Shown here piece by piece: positions 1 to 12,000 of a stretch of DNA of 64,000 nucleotides. Within the stretch, counting starts at the first letter, position 1; each line of letters begins with the position of its first letter. The notes beneath the pieces are model-generated. The model was not told where the DNA came from. It saw only the letters and a program-made list of their open reading frames with translations, and did no database searches. A program made the position numbers and the translations under genes. The DNA comes from Macropodus opercularis (taxonomy: Eukaryota; Chordata; Actinopteri; Anabantiformes; Osphronemidae), in NCBI GenBank assembly GCA_030770545.1, contig CM061107.1:3684001-3748000 (forward strand), in the 5' to 3' direction.

Positions 1-950
1 GATCTGCACTCTCATTTTCAGCCTGGAGATCTGCACCCAGGACATCTGGGTCACATCATTACTGCAATCTTCTGCTTGTTCATTCCCAGCTTTACAGGGC
101 TTAGAGTGACACACCTAACACACAAATAATCACAAAATGCGCACACACACGTCCAAGGATGCAAATATAACACAGCATGTGTTGCTGGTGGACTGTGAAA
201 TCAGCTGTGTTTAAAAAAGATTAAAGGGATGGATGAACTAAATTTATTAAGCGATTGTTTAATAAGTCATAGAGAGACACTTTTTGTACTGAGTTAATGA
301 ACAAATACATTTCATCTGATCTTCTCTTTTATTTTTGTGCCTATTGTTGGATGAATTGTTCAATAAATGCAAAGAACAGGTTATAAGCGAACATTTGAGG
401 TGACAGTGGAACCACAGCCGTGATCTGGGAACGTGGGTAGAGATGTTTTTTTGCAACATCTGAGTCATGGCTCCCTCTAGTGGTGGAACCTTGGTTTTAC
501 ACTAGAATAGCACATCCACCTGTTGACCGGTAGGGGGCACAGTTAGGAGGAGGAAGAAAAGAGTGGTATAGATTATTGCAAATTTAATTTGTATGGGGTT
601 TTATCTAAGAGAAATGTTTCTGCATAATTTGAACAATTAATACAAAGTGGTCATTTGTGTACCAGTGCACGTTCAATGTCAAAATGTCCCTGGTGGTGTC
701 TGCTAAAATCAATGATCATTTTTATTTACTAGTTTCATTTTGTGTTAGCTGGGACTCAAGCATTTACATAATATTAGATTATATAAACAAAAGTAACAAA
801 CCGTTGCTGATGAAAGGGTGGAACGTGGGAGAACATTACGTACATTTCTAGAGCGTTACCTGAGTAGATCACACGCGTTACGTAAGGGTTTACAGCATGA
901 CGTCAGGAAGTGTCTTCGCTTTCGGCTCGTGACGTGTCGTCCAAAAACTC
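1..950. other. Intergenic sequence, no gene seen
   Basis: I see no convincing coding exon, RNA gene or repeat family here. The open frames are short and lack splice context or recognisable motifs. The segment is AT-rich with scattered CA dinucleotide runs. It lies downstream of the tRNA gene, which is on the minus strand. Confidence 0.6.
943..947 (-). terminator. Pol III terminator of tRNA-Ile
   Basis: A run of five T on the minus strand, three bases after the tRNA discriminator base, is the expected RNA polymerase III stop. Confidence 0.8.
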
Positions 951-1044
951 TGCTCCAGGTGAGGCTCGAACTCACAACCTCGGCATTGCTTGGCTGAATA
1001 CTGTCATATAAGTACCGCGCGCTAACCGATTGCGCCACTGGAGC
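951..1044 (-). tRNA. tRNA-Ile (anticodon UAU) with intron
   Basis: The reverse strand begins GCTCCAGTGG, has a D-arm GGTTAGCGC, the anticodon-loop sequence CTTATA, a T-arm GGTTCGAGCC-type block (GTTCGAGCCTC) and a 3' acceptor half pairing with the 5' end (CTGGAG plus discriminator A). This matches the vertebrate tRNA-Ile(UAU) class, which always carries an intron. Removing about 20 nt after the base 3' of the anticodon leaves a 74-nt mature tRNA with a good anticodon stem (CGGTA/TGCCG). Five T residues follow on the transcribed strand at 943-947, as a polymerase III terminator. The A box and B box are internal and intact. It reads AUA codons. Confidence 0.96.
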
Positions 1045-3044
1045 TTCGGCTCATCTGCCCAAGAAACGCGCTTATGTCCAACCCAACGGAAACGTTTTTC
1101 CACAGACGTGACAGATTTGTGGTGAAAACACTGGCGCGTGGACGAGAAGCTGAGACAGCAGGCAGCAGGTTTCACATGCCGCCTTCAGGGACCTCCCACA
1201 AAGCTCCGATTCGCCCAGCTTAGTTATTAATACAATTGTGTGCTTTATATTTTCTCTTTTCAAAATAACATCACGTAAAAATGTAAACTGCAAAATCGAA
1301 TCTATCTGCCATTTAAAATGCTGTGTTAAATATTTTACACAAGACAAACAAACGTTGAGCGGTAAAGCAAAAACAACGATCGAATAAAACTAAAATAGCA
1401 GCATCAGGTTTGTTTTAGTTCATTAGAAAGTAAAAAGTAATTTATAACTTCTTATAGGTATATACAGCTATTGATAAAATTCAGTCGGTTGTGTGTAATC
1501 CTACACAGAGGGACGGTAAATAACATGTTACTAGAAATCCAGTGGTGGACGTCACTAGATCTCCAGCTTCTCCAGCACTTGCTCGTCATTAATGTTGTGG
1601 TTGAATGAGGTTCAGTCTAATTGTTGTCAGTCACATGCTCCCTACGCTTCTGCTTATACCTTTAATGGAAATCACAGGCTGTATGGAAAAGCCCGGTGGG
1701 CACAGTCTCCCAGCAGCTGCAGAGGCTGATGCTCTCAAAGCTAGGTGCTGCATTGAGGGTCTGAACGGAACGACGGGATCTGAATCATATCCAAGAATAT
1801 GATTTATATTATGAGGCCACTCCTCATTCCTCATCACAGTGTCAAATATCCATATTTTGTGGGGATATTTTACAACATTCTCACACAGGCCCAGTGTGTA
1901 TCAGGTCCCATTCATCACACACCCCCGCAAGAGCAACACAAAGAGGGACAGAGACAGAGTAGGTGGCTGAGAGACAGGGCAGGCTGTCAGAGTATAACAC
2001 CAGGAAATGAGTCACTGAGACTGGACACCTTAATCTGGCATTGTGTTGTTGTTGCTTTTTTTGTTTTATTTTTCTCAGCATATTCATAATTCAACACATG
2101 ACATACAGGGAACACTAACATAAACATTCTGAATGAAAGAGAAGAAGTCACGTGACCCCACGGGTCACGGCAAAGACATGCGGCGGCGATGCCATTTTTA
2201 AAACTTAGAATAAACACACCTGAAGGTCTGATGAGTTCACCAGCTGTTTTTTGAAGCTGGTAAATCACAGCCTTGAGGACAAGATGGCAGATCCATGCCC
2301 TTTACCGCTGTGTAGGAAGTGCTTTAGTACCCAAGTTAGGGCTCAGTAGGTACAGTCGCCATAGAAAGAGGAGTAGATTTACAATGTTTAATGAGATATA
2401 CAATGTATTATACACTGATTGATAAGGGAGGCGTAGCGCGATGCTCTTTCTTTGCCAAACCTGCAAACTGGTCATGTTTCAGGGGGTGGAGTTATAGAAG
2501 GTTTGTTAAATAATCCAGGTTCCTCAACACCAGCGTCCGTACAGTCACTGCAAGACGTGCGTGACAGATGTCGGTTCAGTCTCAGTGCAGTGCATTTTCT
2601 CTGGACGTTGGTCTTCATTAAGAAAAGAACGTCATTGCTCATAAATGCAACCCCCCCCTCCACATCCCATGCCCCCCCCAAAAAAATAACTTTATACAAA
2701 CCAATTTAACTTCACAACAACTCACCATCAACACAAATTCACACAAAGTTTCATTGTTATGTCCATCCATAAAAACTAAGTACACACACTGAGATCCCCT
2801 TGTGTGTTGTTGGCATGATCTTGCGCACACACACGCACCCAAATACAACATGTACACATACATACATACATACATTCCCAGGGGATTGATGACAGGCAGC
2901 ACTTGCAGTCAGTTCCTTCTGTCACATCCTTCTGTTGCCGTGGTTTTACATTTTAAGGGTTAAAAAGCAAAGGAAGGATTGAGGATGGAATGAGAGAACG
3001 GGAGGTCAGGATCCATTAGTGTGGCCGCAGGTGTTGTTCTGTGC
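1045..3044. other. tRNA-mta3 interval, including mta3 3' UTR
   Basis: The right part is the probable 3' untranslated region of mta3, transcribed on the minus strand from 3044 leftwards. A minus-strand AATAAA at 2065-2070 is a candidate cleavage signal, which would give a 3' UTR near 1 kb. A C-rich run near 2648-2683 and a short (ACAT)n repeat at 2854-2875 are present. Nothing else coding is supported. Confidence 0.5.
2854..2875. repeat. (ACAT)n microsatellite
   Basis: Short tetranucleotide tandem repeat in the presumed mta3 3' UTR. Confidence 0.8.
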
Positions 3045-6000
3045 TCAGTCATGGATGACGATGGGGCCGCGCATCCTCAGGCTGGGGTGAGGCGGAGGGG
3101 CCAAAACGAGGCCCTGTGGTGGGCCCTGAGAGGCCCTACGCAGGGTAATCTGCTCGCAGGGCTGCCGGCAGGCGTGCCTCAGCTGGGAGCGCGACAGCAG
3201 CCGCCTGGCCCTCCTGGAGATGTGGAGACAAGACGGAACGTAAGTGCACGAGAAGATTCCGTGATGCGAAGATCAGATGAGGGACAAAAAATTAGGCTTA
3301 TTAAACTAATAAATGATGGTTCACTAAAAAAAATGGTGATTTTACTTCAGCTTCAACTTGATTAGTTTTCCTACTCATTTGTTTTTACCTCCTTGGAAAT
3401 GTTATTTATTGTATATATGCATTAACAGAAATAAACTGCTACCTAGTGAGTCAATTACTGTACATTTCTTTACTGCCCATTACTGCAACAGACTGTAGTA
3501 GGTTGATAGTAGGTTTTGCAGCAGTCTGGCGAGGATGCAAACCACTGGACCTCAGTATTCAATCACTTGAGTATAAATACTGTCGATGTAACTGTAATTC
3601 TGAAACACACAACAAAATGACCCTAAAGACACAAAAATGATGAAAAACAGAGTCAATATGACAACAAAGACACATGAAAGCTGCCAAAATAGATACAAAA
3701 TGTTCTGACAGAGTCAAAAGAATCAAAAACAACATGACAGCCTCAGCGGACCCGTGTAATAGGGTAGTGGGGCCTGTTGCCAGTTCCCAGGGGCCTAAGC
3801 AGTGTTACACAAGGATGAATTCATACAATGGTGATAAAAAAGAAGAAAACTGTGATAAAACACTGAGGTTCCAGACCACTGAGAAAGTAATTAGAAACAG
3901 GACTAACGCAGAGACGAGTGTTTATAAAATGCAATGACTAATACACATCTCTGCTGGATTTTCAGCTCAGTGGTGATTTCCAGGCTGCAGTGCGATGCGA
4001 GAGTTAGGCTCTTTCAACGAGCCACAGCAACCAGAAGCACTAAACACGGGATCTTGGGGCAAAGCCACATTGTAGACACAGCCCTAATGGATTTACATGG
4101 AAATACAAGATGCACAGTCACAATGTATAGGTGATTCTTCATGGCTTCCTTCAGTCAGTCAAGAAAAACACTTTCAGGCTTAATGTGCTCTCATTTTCTT
4201 CCTCTTTCGGTGCTTTCTCAGCAGCACCAGGGATGTTTTTCTTGTGCTGTGAATAGAAAAACACATCAGTTCCCTTCAGACTCCTGCTGTGGATAAAACG
4301 AGCACCAGAACACGCATTGAGATGCTACGTACATCATGTGCCTGTGCACCCAGCGTGGAAGTACATCCACACTGTCACACTTTAAAGTGAACTATACCAG
4401 GCTGAATATGAAACAACACGGCAGAGTCACGTATAGTCACAGGAAATAAGCCAGAGAAGGAGAACAGATTTAGCTGTGATGGAACATTATCTAAAGCTCT
4501 GCTGCTTGTCTGTTCAGCTGGTCGTTGGGAAGAGGAAAGCAAACATGTGAATCCACCCTCAAACATACGAGGCTCTGTCGCTTTCATCAGTGTTTCACTT
4601 TCTCTGCTTGTGTCTCCCATTTCTGATGCTCATTTCTGTGTCTATTCGAAGCACCAGTTTCTCCAGAGAGAGAAAGTGAGAGAGACAAATCTAGGGGACA
4701 AAATGAAACTTTCCATCATCTCAGCTTTTTAAGGAAGATCTAATGATTCAATTCAGAGCGAGACTGACAGTATAATATAACACAAAGTGTATTATCGTCA
4801 GATGAAGCTTATCACTGTCACAAACACTGACATGTTGATCTTGCTGGGAAGTGAGAGATCCATGTGAGTGAAGCCATGGTTAATGTGGTAATGATATTTC
4901 CACTCAGGCCCCAGCGGTGCCTGGCTCCTCGCTTGCCCATCTCCACCAGTTAGCTGCTCTAATTTTAGCCCCTTTGGTCCGAGGGAGGCTGTGACGGCCG
5001 GGTGCCATGGCTCATTCAGACACGGGCTTAATGGAAGAACATCCCTCTCGCTCACATACAGATATGCAAACCTTGACTCATTACGTACACGCGCCTGTGT
5101 ATGTGTGTTTGCGGATGCATATGGGTGCGTAGGGCCTTACATTTTCTAAATGAACATCCAACGTGTCTTAAAATGCATTTATAAAGGCAAACCACAAACA
5201 TACGGTGCCGCTGGAGTTACGCCATTTAAATTCATCCTCTGAGGAAACGACAGGTCGGTAGGAACGACGTCAGAGAATTACCCACATTACACAAACATGT
5301 TTAAGATCCTTCCGTCTGGAGCGAAGTGCTGCACCAGCCGACCTACACCGTTCTGCCCAAAGCCATGTGGCTAGTGCAGCTTCAAGGTAATGAATAATTA
5401 AATACACGTCTAGCACTGCTTGGTGAGATTTAGCCTTGAGCCTCGAACAGAAGCAGCTCAGTGAATCTATAGACATAAATACTAGTCTACATGAAAGAAG
5501 GAATTAAATTCTGATGGAGAGGTAGGTAAATGCTCATCTTTTCCCACCTAAATATAATGTAACGCAATTTCGAAATGGAGAGCCGTGACTCAACTCCAAG
5601 AAAACAATGTTTTAGTGACGCCCCTGCTGTGTGTGTACTAACTATTTCAGCTCAACTCATTCTGACTTTTTCTATAAGTCTTAGTCGTGTAAACAGGTGG
5701 TACAATAGATAACCATTTGACTAAAATACTGTTATTCAAAGGTAAATTGAAATTGATTTTACGCATTCAGGACAAGGCATTGATTTCTTTACAATGTGAA
5801 TAAGACCAAGCAGCCACCACTTAGCAATAACAGAACCACATAAAATACTGTGCTTGTCTACCCGGACAGTTGCCTTTATCTGCTGTCATTTAGCTCTGAG
5901 CCTAGTTTCCCACATTCACACATGCACTTTCATCCAATCAGAGGTCAGAAAAGGGTCACCTTTGCTTACCTGGTCTCCCGGGTGACGAGGAAGAAGCTGT

Positions 6001-9000
6001 CGTCGGGCGCATCGATCCAGTTGGGGCGTCTCTTGCGGATCATCACACCACCCCGAGTGCCTCCGCTGCTGCTGCTGCGGCCATTGTGCTGCAAAAAGGA
6101 CATCAGATGGGATTTAGTTACACGAAGTGGCGACTCGTCTTTGCGGGATTGGTTTAAAATCTACAAGACACTTACAAGGAGGGGTCCACTTGTCGTACCT
6201 GGGTTCTCTGCAAAAACAAAACCACAGCAGTGAGAGAAAGATGCAAAGGATGCATGAGGGAATCTGTCAATTGAGAAAAGTATTGATTGGTTTTATTTCT
6301 TTTCCTAGTTACAAGTGGTGCAATTTCAATTTCAGTAAAAATAGTGAAGTTACCAATAAAAAACAAAGAGTCAGACTGAAGTTGAATCATCCAAATTATC
6401 CAAATGACCCCCATCTGCTGATTCGTTTTCATTAGAATTAGTTGTCATTCTCTCCAACGAGCTAGTTTAGATAAGAAATGGCAGAAAAGGTTATCAACTC
6501 CGTGTGTATCTCCACTAATTTGATTTTATAAAGCAATAAGATGATAAGAACATTGGCTATCAAGACGGTGTGATCCCCAGAGGTTTATTCACATCAGAAG
6601 TAACTTAGTTAAAAATAAGACGGGAAGCATTTTCTAATTTTTGTGGGGGTTAACAGAACAAAAATGAATTTGTGCTCCTGGCCAGGGTGAAATTAAGCCG
6701 ATTTATTCTACACAAATGTGCTTCTGTGTGAGCGTGTACCTGAGCGTCGATCAGGCTCAGCCCTGCTGTGGTGGTGATAGCTGCGCTTTCCCAGCATGCC
6801 GTGGGGGCCGTGTGGGAGCGAGGAGAGTAGGCGTCGTGGCGGAGGCGTCTGCAGGCCTGGCGTGCGGTGAGAGCGAGGGGTGTGGGCTGCCGGACGGGAC
6901 TCTGGAAGAGACACCACACTGGAGCTGCATCAACTGGCTCCTACGGCTCACTGGAATATCCCTACTCATATTTCACATATTTCATAGATTAGAAGATCTG
7001 TTTCAATAACGTGGAGGAGGCAGGTTTACCTAAAAACTGCAGGACAGTGGTCAGAGTGCTCCTTTGGGCGGTTCTGGTTTTGGGCAGGCGGGTCCCCTGT
7101 CCTTCTGACACCCTTAACATGTCTAAATCAAACACACACACAATTTACACACAACGCAGCGTTTCCCAGACTGCATGAGCCCCCTCTGCTCCTTTAAAGC
7201 CCCCTATTATTTTATACACAGTGTCTCTGTCCAATCATGCAAACTTTAGCTTCGCTGAGTTGTGCAAATTAAAATGAAAACACGTTTTTGAATGAATTCA
7301 GAGCAACACAGAATGTGGAAGTAAATGCAAGTAGGCAAATCCCTGAGACACTGATGTGATGTTTTAGTGATGCATGACCACTAAAAATGAATCTCACACA
7401 TGCAAATAGAGACGCGAGTACATGCTTACATACACACTGCACGAGCAGAAATGTAGTTGGCACACACACACTGAAATATGAAGGCTTTAGGAGAGCAGGC
7501 ACTGACTGGAGGCCATGCTGGGAGGGGAGGCGTGCTGCTGCGGTTCAGTGTGGTGGAGTCAATGGATAGAAAACACAGACACATGAAGCACAAGGACTCG
7601 GAAGAGATGCTTTCAGGTGTGATTTTATTAGAGATCTACTCTCACATTCACACAGCGATGAAAGAAAACGAGCAAACAGAGGTAGAAGATGAGATGACAG
7701 TATTGCAACATTCGTTAGAAAGTGAACGACGGGGAGGCAACGTGGATGGTGGGAATGGCTCTGAATGGCAAATCCAGACTGTAGGATTTCCAAGACATAA
7801 AAGGCAACAGGATGGATTCACGTGAATATTGCATGATTTGAACACAGAGGGACAGCTGAGCGGGTGGTGTGGTGGACCACAGTCCAGCAGATGACTTCCT
7901 ACGGCCTGGGAGTGGCCTAGTGGGGGATGCAGCCAGCAGCAAAGAAACCTACAGCAGCTGGTTACACTTGGTGCCAGAGAAATATTCGTCTGTAACCTTC
8001 CTTTAAGTTTCAATAGTCCAGAGCTCGTTATCAATCCATTCATCTTGTCTAATAGCTTAACATGAGGAAAAATTTGCGCAAAAAAGTAGCAAAACTGAAT
8101 AAAAGAGTGAAACACACTGAAGCTGGACATCAGTATTTACAATAAAGACAGCACAGGGTGGGCCCGCCTAGGGGCACTGTGCAAAATAGAGCTTCTCTTA
8201 GTAAAATACATTTTCTCTACATCTAACTTCAGCAAGAATATGGCTCAGACTAGAACGTGACTTCTGATGGATCCTGGTCTACGTGTTAATGAAAAGCACA
8301 AAACCCGTTAAGTGTGTGCAAAGTGTGTAAAGTAGCCCTGGTTGACCAATAAAGATTATTCCACTGGCTTTCAGTTAGGAACCATAACAGAAGAATGGCA
8401 AAAGTAAGACCACAAATGAAAAGATGATCAAAACTCAAAGTTATGAGGACAGGCAGTCTTTATTGGAAACGGGGAGGGAGAATACAAAACCAAAATAATA
8501 ATAATAACAATAATAAAAACAGAAAGAGACAGACGGAGGGAGGGGGGCATAGATGGGCAGAGATGGAGGTTGATGGTGGGGCATCAGGGTGAGAAGGGGT
8601 GGTGGGTGTGTGCTTGTGTTTTTGTATGTCTGCATGTGATGTGTGTGTTTGTGTGTCCATGTGGCAGAAGTTAGGAGGAATTGAAAGAGCTCTTACACTC
8701 TGCCTTTATGGCCCCACAGTTAATGGGGACAAAGGGCCGGCGCGCAGCGCGGCGCAGCCTGATGACATCACGGCACATGTGCCGGGCCAGCTTGGTGAGG
8801 CGAGTGGCCTGCAGCAGGAAGGCCTGCTTGGTCTTCATGGAGGACTTGGGGCTGCCACTGTTTCGAATCGGCACCATGTGGTTCGACTGGCGAGCGTGAC
8901 CTCGTGAGTGAGACTCCTGGTAGAGAAGAAGTAACAGAAAAGGTCAGAATTGTGGATTTGACTTGACCGTGTTTAAACCAATGAGGCAAACTGTTCAGTT

Positions 9001-12000
9001 CAGTCAACACATCTCTAAACAGCTTCCTAAAACCTGAACTGTTATGAAAGTGCAGGTTAGCGCAGCTCTGCAGTACATAAACTGGGCCATGAATGTACAT
9101 TGTAAGATGGGGAGACCAGACGTTTAATCACAGACAAAAGGTTCATGTATAATGGGAGGTAGAGCACAGGCATAATTGATAACCATGGTAATGACTGCAC
9201 TCCAGGAGTCTCAGCCGACTCCAAGGCTCTGGTGTTGTGCATAACAGTTCGCTGGCATAGCTTGAAAGGACACTTCAATTAATCAGAGCCATTAGCTACA
9301 CCTGTGCTTTTCCTGTTACTATTCCTCAAAATGTCAGCTGAAGAAAAGTTAATGGGACTTCCTGTTCTGTGTCCTCGACAAACCTACCACAGCATATTAC
9401 ATTGTATAGACATAACTGTACACAAGTCAGTTACATTAGATGTAACAGAGATGCATCTTTGTGGATTCCATGTGTGCTATTGTTAAAGAATTAGCGACAT
9501 CAATTTATCCTTTATTTTCTATGTAATGTACTGAAATTACATTGCTTGCTGGACTTGGCGAGGTCCGTTCTTCCGGGCCCTCTGCTCTGCTCGGCATCTT
9601 CAGGCCGCCATACTTCTTCCAGTACATCCAGCAGGAAACACACAGTCGACACTGCATGTTTGGAGGCCCCCATGAGTACCACTGGGCCGACTGCATGGCT
9701 GTTAATGTACAGAATGCATCAATGCTTGTTAGAGGCGCCGCAGCAGAAAACTGGTCTCAAGACACTCAACACATTAATTCAATTTCCACTGCCTCTAGTT
9801 TCCCACTAAATGCTTTCATCAATATCCATACACGAGTAGTATGGAAAGCGGAGCTGCAGTGATTCTCTTTTATGGTAACTAACATCTGATTTGACAACAT
9901 GGGCAGAAGTTCTACCTGCTGAACATACAAAAAAACTGAGCAGTTCTGTGTTTGTTGTGCAACACTTTGCTTTCATATGAGCGTCTTATTGAAGACTTAA
10001 CGGAAACTTGGCCAATAATGAACTAGCTTTAGGTTCCTTAATATCTAGACAATTAAGTGCAGTCAATTAGAATTTTAGACAACTCACTGTAGCAGCTCTC
10101 GCAGGCTCTGCCCCCGCCTGCTGTATGGTAGGCCCCAGGGCCCACCCCATTCACTGTCGCCATCTTTCCATTGGTCATTGAGATCTGGTTGGGATTGGGT
10201 TTGTTACTGTCGGAGAGAAGACGACAGAGATTTAAGGACATGGCTGCATTCAGCACAGATTTAAAATTAAAACACATCAACTATGAAGACAAACTGTGAT
10301 CGCGCAGTCAGTGGTGCATTAATAATACAGACACACACAGTGTATATACATATTGAAATGCAGAACGTAGCGACTTACTATGTGGGGATGTAAACCTGCT
10401 TCAGTTTGCTCTCTGCCTCGGCTGCCTTCAGTCTCTTCTGCTCAGAAGAAAATGAAAAAACATGACATGAAAACGTTTTTCGAAAACCTGTTGACGTGAT
10501 GGCATTTCTGTTATTCATTTACTACACAGAGGCATTTTGTCAAACAGCTACACCCACGATTTCTTCGTGCAACCTTGTCTACAGGACACATCCACACAGT
10601 TTAGCCTCTGAGCAGCGTTTACCAAATAATGCTACTAAAAGTTTTTTAATTCATTTGATTCTACATAGAATATGATTTATTAACTGGCTCATAGTTGAGC
10701 AAACTAAAAACTCATCAGGAAATCAGTGGGTACAGTAAAGCCTAAAGATATATATACAGATATACGTGTCAACTCTTTGCTTATTGCCCAGCGCACGTAT
10801 TCAACTGTTCCAAGTAATATAATAAATCAAGTAACATTATTTTACTATAGATGCAAATAAATGGTAGAACAGTTACCATAAAAAATACACTTTAATACAC
10901 TGACGACCACCTGCCTCCTCATATAACATTATCCATTTTAAGAGAGAAATATGTTTGACAATACTTGTTGTTGTTTATTCTCACCTGTTGCACATATCTG
11001 TCTGTGGTCTTCCACATGTAGTAGTACTCTATGATACTGGTCAAAGACTTCCACGGCAGCTTCATGGGCAGACAGAATGAAATACGGGGGAGGGAGGGGG
11101 AACAGAGAGAGAGGAAGTAATGATATTAATATCTCATGTTCTTGCCATCCTGGTGCGAAAGCCTTCATGTATATTCATGAAGGAGAAGCATCGTGACCAC
11201 AGAGGCTGAAAGCTACCGGCTTTGCTTGGTTCTAGGCCCCAGAGGAAAAACACACTCACACAGACAAAGACATGCACGCATTAATAAGTATTCATGAGCA
11301 CCTGGTGCAACCGCGTTCACCCATATTCTGCCTTAATTGTACAGTAAAGGTGGGAAGGAAAGTTCAACAGAATCAAACAGTCAACCCCTGCAGGCTTGAA
11401 AGGCGGTTGTTAAAATTGGTCATTTCATCCTACTCAGAACAGCAGCTGCTGTCAGTTTGAAACCATGCCAGTTACAAAAGGATTCCCACTGTTACACGTA
11501 TTCAACAAGTGGAAGAAGAAGAATCATCCCTATGTATCTGTAAGAATCTCTCAAAATATTTTAGAAAAGATCGTACTATTCATATACAGCAAATAAACGT
11601 TTATAATCTTAATAGACTTACAAAGTCTTGTCGGATGTCGTTGAAGTCTTTTCCGTATTTCTCTAGCGCCTCTTCAAACATGGCAGCTTCTGAGGCGCTC
11701 CACTCCTCCATCTCATCTCTGCAGAGAACTGGGCCACCTGCTGGGACCAGTACACTCAGTGCACTGGACAGGTCGTAATTATGACGATGCAGCGTGTCCA
11801 TTGCATGGAACTGCAACCAGAGAGCAGAAGAGGACAGTTACTATCTATCACTTCCAGGATTAGAAACTGCATCTGTGAGGTTGCCCAACCCACCAATGTA
11901 ATATCTCGTGAGGCTGCAGCCGCACTCATGTGCAAGCTTGGCTGCCTGACCGAGCTGCTGCAGTCCAACGCTCGAGCAAAGGTCCCAACCGCTCTGCAAA

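Noticed and set aside
6200..6207. Very short mta3 exon with donor after AGAACCCAG
   Set aside because: Ending the exon there leaves phase 1, while the next exon needs phase 0. The 32-nt version ending at 6176 keeps the frame. The short form is kept only as a possible alternative splice.
7648..8130. 160-aa open frame on the minus strand
   Set aside because: It lies within the mta3 intron between 7122 and 8697. The composition is Ser/Cys/Phe-rich without domain motifs, and it does not fit the mta3 splice phase.
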